A DNA stretch of 64,000 nucleotides from Nostoc sp. PCC 7107 (GCF_000316625.1 NC_019676.1:5536501-5600500); one strand, 5' to 3'; shown: positions 9,348-19,509, numbered from the stretch's first letter. Made by a program: numbers and translations. Notes: generated from the sequence alone by a model not told the origin.

Positions 9348-11846
9348 ATGGAATTTCACATTTCCGTAACTCCAGTAGGGCAGAATGACTACTTGGTGCG
9401 AACGGAACAAGTCGCGCCTGGGGTGCCATTGGCAGAAGAACTAGTGACTTGGCCTGTTGCTGATTGGTTAGCAGCCGCAGGACATTTGATGAATGATCCT
9501 TTGAGGTCAGTTTTACAGGGAGATGCGTTGATACAGTCAGCCGCAGGCATCGCCAGAAACTCTGTAAACTTGGTGGCATTGGGTCAGCAATTTTATAATG
9601 CCCTGTTTCAAGGCACTCTCAGAGATAGTTGGATTACCGCTCAAGGCATTGCCCAAAACCATCAACAAGTACTGCGCCTCCGGTTAGGTCTTAAGGATAA
9701 TAGGTTAGCACGTCTGCCTTGGGAAGTCATGCACGCAGGCGATCGCCCTCTAGCAACGGGGCCTTATGTAGCATTCTCGCGCTACCAAAGCGGCATTCTC
9801 TCCAACCCTCGCTTGCCCTCCAGAAATTTACCCCAACTGCCAGAAGATGGTGTAGTCAGGGTTTTAATGGTGCTGGCATCGCCCACAGATCAAACACGTC
9901 TGGGTTTATTGAAGCAAGAAGCCCTGAGATTGCAAGCCGAATTGCATCGTCATGCCTCCCGCACTGCCGACAGTAGCATTTCCCTACCCGAAATTGAACT
10001 GACTATTTTAGATCAGCCAGGCAGGGAAGAATTAACCCAAGCCTTAGAACAAAGTATATACCAAGTTCTCCACTACTCCGGTCATAGTGACTTAGGCTCA
10101 AGTGGTGGCGAAATTTATTTGGTGAGTAGCAGAACTGGCTTGACAGAAACCTTGAGTGGCGATGACTTAGCAGGTCTGCTCGTCAATAATAATATTCAAA
10201 TGGCTGTGTTTAACTCTTGTTGGGGAGCCTACACAGCCACAACCGATACAACAGAAGAAACAAGCGAACGTAACCTGACCGAAAGTTTAGTCAGACGCGG
10301 AATCAAATGTGTTTTGGCAATGTCAGAACGCATTCCTGATGAAGTTGCACTCACCCTGACCCAACTTTTGTATCGCAACCTAAATCAAGGATATCCGGTA
10401 GATTTATGTGTTAGTCGGGTGCGTCAGGGATTAATTTCAGCTTATGGTTCCCACCAAACTTATTGGGCATTACCAATTTTGTATCTTCAACCAGAATTTG
10501 ATGGGTTTTTGGGAACAGAACTTTCGACTTTTACCAGTACAGAGTCGCTGAATGACAAGAATCGCAGTGTGAAGGTAACTTCCACTACAACCTACTCTGC
10601 TATGACGGATGAAGCCCAGATAGCTTTACCCATTGATGAGATGATGCCGGGTTTAGGTCATGATGCTTCGGAGTTGGACTGGTTGGGTGAAGAGACTTGG
10701 GGCGATTTAGTTGATGAAATTGAATATGACGACCCCAGTTATGCCGAAGATTCAGCCATAGTTTCGGATTTGTTTCGCCAGATAGACCAGCAAATACCCA
10801 GCAATAATGGTCAATCTCCCTTGACTGGCGAAGTACCACCCAATCACAGAGAAAATATTTTTCCGGCTAGACAAATGAGTGGCGAGGTAACACCCATTGA
10901 CAGACAAGGATCATGGGGAAATTTGGGTGCAACACCCAACGAAACTGTAGCCAGTCAGGAAGAAGATTGGCAGGCTTATGAGGCATCGTTACCCACATCT
11001 GTACCTAAACCTCGTCGCCTTAATTGGCGGCTAATTTTGAGTATTTTTGGGGCAGGTGCGATCGCTAGTATCCTCGGTTTCGGTTGGTGGTGGCAAATGC
11101 GCCGCCCTTCAACTTTTGCCGATATCCCCCAAATACCCGTTCAGCAGTCTTTGTCTAGCAAAACTAATCAGAAAATTAACTTAGAAACTAGTCCCACCGC
11201 TATTATTGCGACTAGTGCCACAGAAAAATTAAGCCAAGGTGACTTGTCGGCTGGGTTGGTAGCTGTAGAAGAATTATTCAATCGTGGCGCATTACAATCT
11301 GCCCAAACTGCCCTAAATGTTGTGCCAATTAAGCAAGGAAATGATCCTGCACTCAACTTTTTTAAAGGACGACTAGCTTGGCAGTTAATTCAGACTGGAG
11401 ATAAAAAATATACCATTGATGATGCCCGACGTTTTTGGGAAGTTGCAGTGAAAGCAGAACCAAACTCGGTTTTGTATACCAATGCTTTGGGCTTTGCCTA
11501 CTACGCAGAAGGTAATGTCAATCGCGCTAATGATTCTTGGTTTAAGGCGCTAAATTTAGCTTTAAATCAGCAAAATTCCGCAAGTGTAGCTCTTTCTGTG
11601 CAGAATTCTCCCGTTCCTCACGATGCCTTGACTGCCTACGCCGGTTTAGCAATGGGATTGTATAAATCTGCACGCAGTCAACCTGTGGCGAAACAAGGTC
11701 AATATATGAAAGAAGCGATTAAGTTGCGTCAATTGGTAATTAATCAAGACCCAGTAAATTTTCAGGTAAATAAATTAAGTAATAATTGGCTTTGGACAGA
11801 AAAGGCCATTACCGATTGGCGATCGCTCCTGCAACAAAAAACTTAG
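9348..11846 (+). CDS. Membrane-anchored CHAT domain protein with C-terminal TPR-like region
   Basis: 832 aa. The CHAT peptidase domain is N-terminal here (about 120-400), with His246 in VLHYSGHSD and Cys291 in FNSCWGA, so the catalytic pair is intact. An acidic, low-complexity linker (about 400-555) leads to one membrane segment (about 558-583, LILSIFGAGAIASILGFGWWW). A C-terminal helical repeat region (about 630-820) resembles TPRs. The predicted topology puts the protease on one side of the membrane and the repeats on the other. The substrate is unknown. The domain order is the reverse of the CHAT protein at 2735. Confidence 0.87.
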   Translation: MEFHISVTPVGQNDYLVRTEQVAPGVPLAEELVTWPVADWLAAAGHLMNDPLRSVLQGDALIQSAAGIARNSVNLVALGQQFYNALFQGTLRDSWITAQGIAQNHQQVLRLRLGLKDNRLARLPWEVMHAGDRPLATGPYVAFSRYQSGILSNPRLPSRNLPQLPEDGVVRVLMVLASPTDQTRLGLLKQEALRLQAELHRHASRTADSSISLPEIELTILDQPGREELTQALEQSIYQVLHYSGHSDLGSSGGEIYLVSSRTGLTETLSGDDLAGLLVNNNIQMAVFNSCWGAYTATTDTTEETSERNLTESLVRRGIKCVLAMSERIPDEVALTLTQLLYRNLNQGYPVDLCVSRVRQGLISAYGSHQTYWALPILYLQPEFDGFLGTELSTFTSTESLNDKNRSVKVTSTTTYSAMTDEAQIALPIDEMMPGLGHDASELDWLGEETWGDLVDEIEYDDPSYAEDSAIVSDLFRQIDQQIPSNNGQSPLTGEVPPNHRENIFPARQMSGEVTPIDRQGSWGNLGATPNETVASQEEDWQAYEASLPTSVPKPRRLNWRLILSIFGAGAIASILGFGWWWQMRRPSTFADIPQIPVQQSLSSKTNQKINLETSPTAIIATSATEKLSQGDLSAGLVAVEELFNRGALQSAQTALNVVPIKQGNDPALNFFKGRLAWQLIQTGDKKYTIDDARRFWEVAVKAEPNSVLYTNALGFAYYAEGNVNRANDSWFKALNLALNQQNSASVALSVQNSPVPHDALTAYAGLAMGLYKSARSQPVAKQGQYMKEAIKLRQLVINQDPVNFQVNKLSNNWLWTEKAITDWRSLLQQKT

Positions 11847-12020
11847 GAATGAGCAACACCCTTCCCCTTTAGCAATAAATTTTAGCTTGATATTCTATCT
11901 TATATATGATATGCAAATTCGATAAAATGTAACAATTTGTCTCTGACAGGGAGAGCAGAAGAGATAAGTTTCTGTAACATTAAATAATAATAATGATGTT
12001 TAGAATTAAGGAATTACTTC

Positions 12021-12200
12021 ATGCCCTACACGAATGAAGAAGGTGGTCGTCTTAACAATTTTGCCCAAGAGCCAAAGGTTTATCAAGCAGAACCTCCCAC
12101 AGCAGAGCAAAAGCGTAACTATATTATCCTTGGTGTCGCCGCGACAGTTTTGGTCGGCGGCTTAATTTTTGTCGCCTTCTCCGTTTCTCATCTCAGTTAA
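12021..12200 (+). CDS. psb34: Photosystem II assembly protein Psb34 (ssl1498 family)
   Basis: 59 aa: MPYTNEEGGRLNNFA, then an acidic/proline stretch and one membrane helix (about residues 35-54, YIILGVAATVLVGGLIFVAF). This matches the ssl1498 light-harvesting-like family, now called Psb34, which binds photosystem II assembly intermediates near CP47 in the thylakoid membrane and exchanges with high-light-inducible proteins. Monocistronic: a terminator follows at 12247-12278. It is too short for many ORF callers. Confidence 0.88.
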   Translation: MPYTNEEGGRLNNFAQEPKVYQAEPPTAEQKRNYIILGVAATVLVGGLIFVAFSVSHLS

Positions 12201-12502
12201 ATAAAAACTGTTTTTGTTAATAAAATTTAATTTTCTTGTAGTATTTCAGGTTTTCGTTGTCAAGGGAACCTGTTTTTTATGGGTGATGTCAAGACTCTAA
12301 AGTCAGAATCGGCATAAAATTTTGCGTTCCGGCTTGACAATGGCAGTCATAGTTCAATAACGTTCAGTTAAGAGCAATAGTAAGTAGAAAAGCCACTTGC
12401 GTGGTAATCCAGGCTGTGAGAAGATTACCCCGAACTAGATAGGTCTACTTAAAATAAACCTTGTTTAGGTGATGTACACTGTTTTTTGGCTGTTGAGCCA
12501 CC
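12201..12502. other. Intergenic region downstream of psb34
   Basis: Holds the psb34 terminator and the leader of the TPR gene at 12503. No other open frame or repeat is evident. Confidence 0.5.
12247..12278 (+). terminator. Rho-independent terminator of psb34
   Basis: CAGGTT (12247-12252) pairs with AACCTG (12267-12272) and is followed directly by TTTTTT. Confidence 0.65.
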
Positions 12503-14695
12503 ATGAGCGTGAATGATCCGGCACACCACGATAATTTTGCTTGGAATCGGCAAGTATATCACCGTTTGAAACTTGCCCTCAGTTTGGGCTTAAGAAGACA
12601 ACTGTTTTTAGCAGTATGTGACGACTTACAGTTGCGAAATCAAGTAGCAGCGCGGCTGCATTCAACGTTAGCTTATCCAGTTGGGCAAGTTTTATATCAG
12701 CCCCAAGATGGACAGGAAATTAGCAGCACTCCAGCTTACCCGCGATTAGTGACTTTGCGGTTGAATTTAAACGAGCCTAACCCTGTAGCCCAGATCAATC
12801 AATGGCTGGCTAATTATCCCCCACCAATTGTCGGTGTAACCAAAGACAACCCTGGTAGACCTTTACCAATACCGACATTTCAAATTGTGGGTGTAGAACA
12901 GCTAACAAAGCAACCTGTAGCAGTGCAACGGTTATTCTTACATTCTCTGCGCCTCTGCGAAGAAGCTTTTTCTAGCCAAGAATCTAGCGGATTCTTAGAA
13001 TCTACTGTGCTGTTGTGGATTTCGCGTCCTTGGTTGTCAGCTATTCAGCAGTCAGCGCCCCAATTTTGGCGTTGGCGTACGGGGATATTTACTTTTGCGG
13101 GAGAACCCACGCCAGCAAAACGCAATGTCAATTATCCAGAACGTGTTTCTAATTCCCGAAATTTGGATTTTGGGAATTTAGAGGGGACTAGTGTTAATGA
13201 ATCGACAATTGAAGCACCAGCCAAAGCCCCACCTCCCACAGAAAATGGTACGGTTCCTGTAGAAACACCAGCGAAGCGGCTTAGTAGTGTTTTAGAAATT
13301 CCCCCACCACCGCCAGGATTTACCAAGCAAGAATCTCAATTACCAGAATCTCTGGTTACTAGCCCTAGTCCATCACTGTCTTCGTTATCTCATATTAGCC
13401 AGGAGTTAACAGAGTTAGTATTAGCGACAATTAATGCCAAAATTACTCAAGAAGAAGATGAGAATTGGCAACCACAACAAATTCTGCTGGTTATTGAAGA
13501 ATTACATATCAAGCAAGCTGCAAAAGAGGATTTGGCCGCAGCTTATCATCAATTGGGTAACTTATATCGTTTGCGGATTGAGCAAGGACATTCCACCCTA
13601 GAAAACTTGATGGTAGCAATTTTGGCTTATCAAGAAGCGATCGCTTACGATGAACAATCACCACAATTACCCGATATTCTCAATGATTTAGGCACATTGT
13701 ACTGGATGTTGTACCGCACACCACCCAACGTTGAGGCGGGACAAAATTACATTGAACAGGGGATTGAATTTTATCACTTAGCTTTGAAGATGATTTCACC
13801 GCAGACTCACCCAGAAACTTATGCGCGGGTGCAAAATAATCTGGGAACAGCATTTGGTGATTTAGCGAGGTTTTCTAACCCTGCGGAAAATTGGCAACAG
13901 GCAGTATCTGCTTATACAGAAGCATTAGCCCATCGGACGGCGGAGATGGATACTTTGAAATATGCGGCTTGCCAAAATAATTTAGGTACAGCTTACTGGC
14001 ATCTGGGACAATATAATCAACCAGTGCTGCATCTGAAAAAAGCGATCGCTGCATATAACCAAGCACTGGCTCATTACAATGCCGACCAAGAACCTCTGAA
14101 ATATGGGATGATTCAAAATAATATCGGCACAGCCTACTGGAATTTAGCCCAATACGAACAACCAGCCGACAATCTTCAGCAAGCTATTGATGTTTACTGC
14201 GAAGCTTTAAGATACCGTACCGCCGCCAATGTTCCGAGTGCTTGTGCTGCCACCCAAAATAATTTAGCTACAGCTTACTGGCATTTAGCGAACTTACCGC
14301 AAACCACCAAAGAACGCAAGCAAAAGTTACTAAAATTATCAATTATTGCTTATGAAGAAGCCATTGCTTTGGCACATTCTCTCAATGGAATACCTTTAAG
14401 TTTTGATTTGTTGGCTGCTCATAATAACTTAGGATTAGCCCATTATCAGTTAGTGACAGATAATTCTTTTAATGGCGATAAACCCACGCGATCGCACCAT
14501 TTAGAAGTAGCATTAGATCATCATTTGCAAGCCTTAAATGGATTAAGTAAACAACCAGAAGCTTATCAAACTACCTTTGCTTATCTAGTCAAAACAATCC
14601 GCGCCTTCCATAACGAATTAGGCATTCAAGGACAAAATTTAGCTTTATCAAAAGTTCCCGGTCAGTTATTACCGGAAATTTTGGCAAAGTTGTGA
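12503..14695 (+). CDS. TPR protein with a degenerate NTPase-like N-terminus
   Basis: 730 aa, no signal peptide. Residues 1-200 resemble the strand-helix pattern of STAND/AAA ATPases (LFLAVCDDLQLRNQVAARL, a Walker B-like VLLWISRPW) but show no Walker A lysine loop, so nucleotide binding is doubtful. A Pro-rich linker (about 235-300) leads to TPRs at about 330-700, with the recurrent NNLGTAYW.LAQY motif. Function is unknown; probably a protein-interaction scaffold. The ATG is preceded by a GAGCC stretch, not a strong Shine-Dalgarno site. Confidence 0.75.
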   Translation: MSVNDPAHHDNFAWNRQVYHRLKLALSLGLRRQLFLAVCDDLQLRNQVAARLHSTLAYPVGQVLYQPQDGQEISSTPAYPRLVTLRLNLNEPNPVAQINQWLANYPPPIVGVTKDNPGRPLPIPTFQIVGVEQLTKQPVAVQRLFLHSLRLCEEAFSSQESSGFLESTVLLWISRPWLSAIQQSAPQFWRWRTGIFTFAGEPTPAKRNVNYPERVSNSRNLDFGNLEGTSVNESTIEAPAKAPPPTENGTVPVETPAKRLSSVLEIPPPPPGFTKQESQLPESLVTSPSPSLSSLSHISQELTELVLATINAKITQEEDENWQPQQILLVIEELHIKQAAKEDLAAAYHQLGNLYRLRIEQGHSTLENLMVAILAYQEAIAYDEQSPQLPDILNDLGTLYWMLYRTPPNVEAGQNYIEQGIEFYHLALKMISPQTHPETYARVQNNLGTAFGDLARFSNPAENWQQAVSAYTEALAHRTAEMDTLKYAACQNNLGTAYWHLGQYNQPVLHLKKAIAAYNQALAHYNADQEPLKYGMIQNNIGTAYWNLAQYEQPADNLQQAIDVYCEALRYRTAANVPSACAATQNNLATAYWHLANLPQTTKERKQKLLKLSIIAYEEAIALAHSLNGIPLSFDLLAAHNNLGLAHYQLVTDNSFNGDKPTRSHHLEVALDHHLQALNGLSKQPEAYQTTFAYLVKTIRAFHNELGIQGQNLALSKVPGQLLPEILAKL

Positions 14696-14728
14696 AAAAA
14701 CTATTATCTTTTAGGCACTGTATGGCTA

Positions 14729-16612
14729 TTAATTTTTTCCCCAAATATGTCTATTCAAATTCAAATCTTCCACAATATCGAGCATGAGATAGATATTTTC
14801 AAAATATTCTCGCATAGGGGCAAAGCTTAACATTTTTTGAAAAAGTTTGGGTTCAAAAATATCATCTGCATAATCAATAGCTATATAGATCATATTTTGG
14901 AGAAATGATACATAAATATTTTTTCTAGCTTTCTTTCTAAATTTAACTAGCTTAGTCATTAAATTTGTAGACAAAACATATCTGGCTTCAACTTGATTGT
15001 CGCCATAAACAGTAAAATATTGCGAAAATTCCGGGTCTTCTAATTTAACTAAATTTTCTTTATTCTGGTGCAAAGCATGAATATTCGTATTTAATAAATT
15101 CGGTAAAACTATAGTTCTAGCGCTTATCTTTTTATTAAAGTCAGCTTGAAAAAATAATCCTTTAAATACTGTTCTTCTCGAAACCTCATTTTTCATTATT
15201 TCTTCATCAAAATGTCTATAACTGATTCGTTTACCTCGAAGTATTCTAATAAATATGTAAGGAATACTTTTAATAAGTTTGATGACTAATAATATAGAAT
15301 ATAGCGGCAGTAAAAATCCAAAAATCATTCTAATCACAAATGGAGGAACCATCATAGAACCCAACGTTTTTAAATGTTGAGAAAAAGTTAGATATTTTAT
15401 CCACCGATGCTGTAATTCGACTTCTGTACAAATTTCTGAAAAAAACATTGGTGTTTGATTAACTTGTCCAAAAATACATTCTTCTTGCTGTATTCTATTC
15501 GGTTTTAATAATGTTGGAAAAATTTGGCTACGAATGAAAGCAGACAAAGTATATTCATTATCTGCTTCTGAGGCGTAACTAGAATAACTGAGACTTTCAT
15601 TGGTATTAATAAAGTCAAAAATCTTTTGAATAATTTTTGATTTAAATCCATTGGCGTAGGTTTCTATAGCAGAAGTATAAAAAGCAATCCAACCCCATAA
15701 ACAAGCTAAAAATCCTAGTAAAAATAAAAATATGAGAAAATAGGGTAAGGGAATTTTATGAACAAAACAAAAAATCAGATATTCTAGGGGGAAGAATTTG
15801 ACTAAAAGGCAAAACATGATGAATATAATAATACTAACAAATGAGATTGATAAGATAGTTTGTTTTCTAACTGATTCTAGTTCTTTTAAATCATCTAACA
15901 AATTTTCTTGACAAAAGGTTTTAAACTCATTTAAACTCCTCCTCGTGATTTTGACATCAGCATTTTTTTCTTCTGGCTGTATGGTTTGAGATTGTGGTTG
16001 AGAAGTTGATTCTGAAGCAGCAAAATTCGCTGGTAATAAAGTTGAGAGAAATTGTCGCGCCCAAATCTGTGTGACTTCTTGCTGACTATTAGTAAGTTGT
16101 TGACAAAGTGCGATCGCTTTTTCTAATTGTTCATTTCCCTTATAGGCTTTAACTAGCCACATCTGTGCTTGATAATAATCTTTGAATCCTGCATCAGTTC
16201 CTTGACAAAAATTCTCTAGAATTTGAACAGCTTCAGTATAGCGCCGAAATTTTAGCGCTTTATTTCCAGTTAAAAGTAATTCCGCTGCTTGTTCTGCTGT
16301 TAAAAGAGGCTGATTTTTTACTACCGCAGATTCAGCCAGTAAAGATTTGAGAATTTGCTGCGCCCAAGCCTGAATTTGTGGATTGTTATATTCTGCTAGT
16401 TGTTGACAGCATAAACGGGCTTTTTGAGGTTCTCCATTGAGGTGATATGCTTTGACTAAAGCTGCTTTCGCCTCAAAAATTTTCTTAGATTTAATATCAG
16501 GCAATTTTTCGTATTTTTGACAAAAATTTTCTAACAAACTGACTGCTTCTGAATAATGCTCTTGCTTGAGTGCTTCTAACCCTGATTGGAACAGATCTAA
16601 ATTATTAGACAT
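14729..16612 (-). CDS. DUF3137 membrane protein with N-terminal helical repeats
   Basis: 627 aa. Residues 1-200 hold two similar helical (TPR-like) blocks (ALKQEHYSEAVSLLENFCQ and ALKFRRYTEAVQILENFCQ). Two membrane helices follow (about 245-315), then the DUF3137 domain, clear from VFKGLFFQADFNKK, TIVLPN, LVKLEDPEFSQYFTVYGDNQVEARYVLS and FEPKLFQ. DUF3137 genes are commonly next to lemA, as here (39 bp apart, same strand), so the two products probably act together at the membrane. The biochemical role is unknown. The TPR-like front end is an addition to the usual DUF3137 layout. Confidence 0.8.
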   Translation of the reverse strand: MSNNLDLFQSGLEALKQEHYSEAVSLLENFCQKYEKLPDIKSKKIFEAKAALVKAYHLNGEPQKARLCCQQLAEYNNPQIQAWAQQILKSLLAESAVVKNQPLLTAEQAAELLLTGNKALKFRRYTEAVQILENFCQGTDAGFKDYYQAQMWLVKAYKGNEQLEKAIALCQQLTNSQQEVTQIWARQFLSTLLPANFAASESTSQPQSQTIQPEEKNADVKITRRSLNEFKTFCQENLLDDLKELESVRKQTILSISFVSIIIFIMFCLLVKFFPLEYLIFCFVHKIPLPYFLIFLFLLGFLACLWGWIAFYTSAIETYANGFKSKIIQKIFDFINTNESLSYSSYASEADNEYTLSAFIRSQIFPTLLKPNRIQQEECIFGQVNQTPMFFSEICTEVELQHRWIKYLTFSQHLKTLGSMMVPPFVIRMIFGFLLPLYSILLVIKLIKSIPYIFIRILRGKRISYRHFDEEIMKNEVSRRTVFKGLFFQADFNKKISARTIVLPNLLNTNIHALHQNKENLVKLEDPEFSQYFTVYGDNQVEARYVLSTNLMTKLVKFRKKARKNIYVSFLQNMIYIAIDYADDIFEPKLFQKMLSFAPMREYFENIYLMLDIVEDLNLNRHIWGKN

Positions 16613-16650
16613 GAAATTTCCCTATAAAATTTTATCAATCACACGATGCT

Positions 16651-17265
16651 TTATTGATTCAAGAGATTTCTAACATTCACATTTTGTTTTTCTTGCAGAG
16701 ATGCTTGAAATTGTATTTTTAACTGATAGTTCATCCACGATGCAAATAAGTTTGTGGGAAACATTTCTATAGTATTGTTATATTCAGTGACAGCACTGTT
16801 ATAAAATCTTCGCGCGGCTGAAATCTGTTCTTCAATTTCAGTCAGCGAATACTGTAACTGGATAAAATGCTCGTTGGTTTTGAGTTCTGGATATGATTCG
16901 ACTGTGACGATAAGATTATCTAAATTTCTCGATATTTGGTCTTCTATTGTCACTCTTGTACTTTCACTTACACGTTCTGAGATTACTTTAGTTCTGAGTT
17001 TGACAATTTCTATTAAAGTTTTCTGCTCAAATTGCATATATTTTTCTGCAACCGCTACAAGATTAGGTATCAAATCCCATCTTTTTTGCAGCAACACATC
17101 AATTGTAGAGAAGGCATAATCAACCTGATTTTTACTTTTAATTAGCTTATTATAAAAATTGGCAAATAGAAATGCAGTTATTAGCCAGAAACTAAAAAGT
17201 ATGAAAGCTGGTGAAATAGACATACTGGTAACTGTAAATATATCAATGGTCTTTAACTCAGGCAA
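16651..17265 (-). CDS. LemA family protein
   Basis: 204 aa. One N-terminal membrane helix (about 13-37) is followed by the LemA signature YNKLIKSKNQVDYAFSTIDVLLQKRWDLIPNLVAVAEKYMQFEQ and a long helical tail. LemA proteins are membrane-anchored helical bundles of unresolved function. The gene is first in a two-gene minus-strand operon with the DUF3137 gene, and is divergent from the DUF4129-DUF4350-MoxR operon across a 507-bp gap. Confidence 0.88.
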   Translation of the reverse strand: MPELKTIDIFTVTSMSISPAFILFSFWLITAFLFANFYNKLIKSKNQVDYAFSTIDVLLQKRWDLIPNLVAVAEKYMQFEQKTLIEIVKLRTKVISERVSESTRVTIEDQISRNLDNLIVTVESYPELKTNEHFIQLQYSLTEIEEQISAARRFYNSAVTEYNNTIEMFPTNLFASWMNYQLKIQFQASLQEKQNVNVRNLLNQ

Positions 17266-17772
17266 TTTAAATTTTAGTATTATTTAAAGCTTAAGAATAA
17301 CAGTATTATTAAGTAATAAGTTTATTAAATTATTTGGATATTCAGTAGAAATAATGAAATAATTTCTATATTTATCAGGATTGTTTTTAAATTGATACTA
17401 TCAACTTTCTCATAATGATGTAAACCAAAACATATTATTCATCTAGTCTGCATATATTTACTTAAATTGCACGTAAAATTCTACTTACATATCACCCAAT
17501 TTCTGGTATTGTTTCTGCAAGTGTGCGATCGCTCTCTATGAGAAATAGTTGATTGGTCGTAATCAACCTTTTTTGGGTCTATACTCATCGAAGCAGGATT
17601 ATTTGATGTGATTGAAGGTATAATTGACCACCCAATCCTCAGTATCCATCATGTGAAGCCAGGGATAAATAAGTGAGCTTGGGATTTGGGATTTCTCGTA
17701 ATTTGGTGAGTTGCTTGTGTTTGTTGGCTGAACAATGCTACAAAAGAGCAAAAAAAGTTACTAACTTTCTTT
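17266..17772. other. Divergent intergenic region between lemA and the DUF4129 gene
   Basis: AT-rich, with one HIP1 site and the terminator-like hairpin at 17548-17574. No coding frame is seen. Promoters for both flanking operons must lie here. Confidence 0.5.
17548..17574 (+). terminator. Orphan terminator-like hairpin on the plus strand
   Basis: GTTGATT (17548-17554) pairs with AATCAAC (17561-17567) around a 6-nt loop, followed by CTTTTTT. No gene lies upstream on this strand before the CHAT/TPR genes; it could end a short non-coding transcript or be fortuitous. Confidence 0.35.
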
Positions 17773-18387
17773 ATGTCTACTGATACCTTTGAAAAAACTA
17801 GCTTGAGTTGGGAAGTTTCTCAATTCCAGCAACAAATCGGCGAATGGATAGAATACCAATTTGACCGCTTTCAAAATTCTGTACCAAACTTGTCCCCAGA
17901 CTGGAGAATTAGTCCTTGGCTGAGTAATTTACTAATTTTGTTGTTTTGGCTGATACTTGCAGGATTTTTGGCTTTTGTTGTTTGGCGCTTGTGGTTAGAA
18001 TTCAGTCCATATATATATTCTTGGTTGTCTGGGGGTAAAAATGCTGCGGATGCTGCGAACAAAAACCGCGCTCATGATTTATCTGTAGCACTGTTGCTAG
18101 AGCGATCGCAAGAATTTTACCGTCAGGGTAATTATCGTGAAGCTTGTCGTTGTCTTTACTTGGCAATCTTACAACATTTGCATGATATTAAGCTGGTTCC
18201 TCACAAATTTAGCCGCACAGATGGAGAGTATTTACAATTGCTACGCTCAACTGTCACCCCAGTCCAACCTTACGAAACCTTGATTACTACCCACGAACAA
18301 TTATGTTTTGGCAATGCTGAGATTTTGCCAGAAAATTATCAACAATGTCAGCAGGCATACCAAGAAATTATTAATCAGGAAGTATGA
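17773..18387 (+). CDS. DUF4129 domain membrane protein
   Basis: 204 aa. One membrane helix (about 52-75, LSNLLILLFWLILAGFLAFVVWRLW) precedes the C-terminal DUF4129 region (ALLLERSQEFYRQGNYREACRCLYLAILQHLHD...HEQLCFGN). First gene of the DUF4129-DUF4350-MoxR operon. In many bacteria the same set of genes stays together with DUF58, SpoIIM-like and RDD proteins. Molecular function is unknown. Confidence 0.85.
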   Translation: MSTDTFEKTSLSWEVSQFQQQIGEWIEYQFDRFQNSVPNLSPDWRISPWLSNLLILLFWLILAGFLAFVVWRLWLEFSPYIYSWLSGGKNAADAANKNRAHDLSVALLLERSQEFYRQGNYREACRCLYLAILQHLHDIKLVPHKFSRTDGEYLQLLRSTVTPVQPYETLITTHEQLCFGNAEILPENYQQCQQAYQEIINQEV

Positions 18388-18420
18388 AGTGTGAAGTTTA
18401 AACGTTTAGTTTTTTGATAT

Positions 18421-19509
18421 ATGAAAAAATCAAACCGCATTGCTTGGATAGGAGCGATCGCACTTGGTGTAATAATTTTACTTAGTTTATTCGCTGCTCC
18501 TAATAATAAAATTTACACTGGTTCTACTTATAGTCGGGCTGCTGATGGCTATGGTGCTTGGTATGCTTATATGCAGCAACAAGGTATAACTATTCAGCGT
18601 TGGCAAAAGCCTCTAGAAAATTTTAAACCTGAAAAAGCTCCTGTCACCATGTTAAGGGTGAGTAGTTCACCTAGGGGAGCTTATTTATTATTTGACGAAC
18701 AGGAATGGTTAGATAAAGGCAATAATTTAGTAATTTTAGGTGTCAAAACACCTGCAACAGAAGCTAAATTTCACTCTCTGCAAAAATCAAATTTTGGTGA
18801 TATTAAAATTGCCACAAAAAGACGTAATATCAAAGTAGAAAAACCAAGCATTTCTTTAGGCGATCGCTTTGGTGCTATTGTTTGGGAAGAAAAAACCGAA
18901 AAAGGCAAAGTAATTTTTTCTAATACCCCCTATTTAGCGGCTAATGCCTATCAAGATAATTTAAGCAACTTTCAATATCTTGCCAGCTTAGTCAATCAAA
19001 AAGGCAACAAATTATTTGTAGATGAATATATTCACGGTTATAAAGATGCTGATGTCAAGCAGAGTCAAGGAGACGGCGACTTATTCAGCTATTTTGCCAA
19101 AACACCGCTGTTTCCTGCACTAGTTCAAGTAGGAGTTTTACTATTAGTTTTAATTTGGGCAAAAAATCAACGCTTTGGTAAACCCATAGCCTTAGAAGCT
19201 CCAGTTATAGACAATAGCCAAGCATATATCCAAGCACTAGCGGGAGTTTTAGAAAAAGCCGAATCTAGCGATTTTGTAGTAGAAATGGTGGGTAAAGAAG
19301 AACAACGACAACTCCAAAAAGCTTTAGGATTAGGCACAACATTACTAGAACACCAAACACTATTGCAAGTTTGGCAAGAAAAAACAGGTACAAATCCAGC
19401 CGAACTGGACACAGTATTAAAATTATCTACCCGAAAACAGCGCATAAGTGAACGAGAACTGTTAAGCTGGTTGGCAAAATGGCGAACTCTCAAGGAAATA
19501 CCCAAGTAA
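18421..19509 (+). CDS. DUF4350 domain protein
   Basis: 362 aa. It has an N-terminal membrane anchor (about 7-27), the DUF4350 core starting at IYTGSTYSRAADGYGAWYAYMQQQGI, and a second hydrophobic segment (about 230-247, FPALVQVGVLLLVLIWA). The spacing of 33 bp to the DUF4129 gene and the short distance to moxR show one operon. DUF4350 proteins are thought to act with the MoxR ATPase in the envelope; their role is unproven. Confidence 0.85.
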   Translation: MKKSNRIAWIGAIALGVIILLSLFAAPNNKIYTGSTYSRAADGYGAWYAYMQQQGITIQRWQKPLENFKPEKAPVTMLRVSSSPRGAYLLFDEQEWLDKGNNLVILGVKTPATEAKFHSLQKSNFGDIKIATKRRNIKVEKPSISLGDRFGAIVWEEKTEKGKVIFSNTPYLAANAYQDNLSNFQYLASLVNQKGNKLFVDEYIHGYKDADVKQSQGDGDLFSYFAKTPLFPALVQVGVLLLVLIWAKNQRFGKPIALEAPVIDNSQAYIQALAGVLEKAESSDFVVEMVGKEEQRQLQKALGLGTTLLEHQTLLQVWQEKTGTNPAELDTVLKLSTRKQRISERELLSWLAKWRTLKEIPK

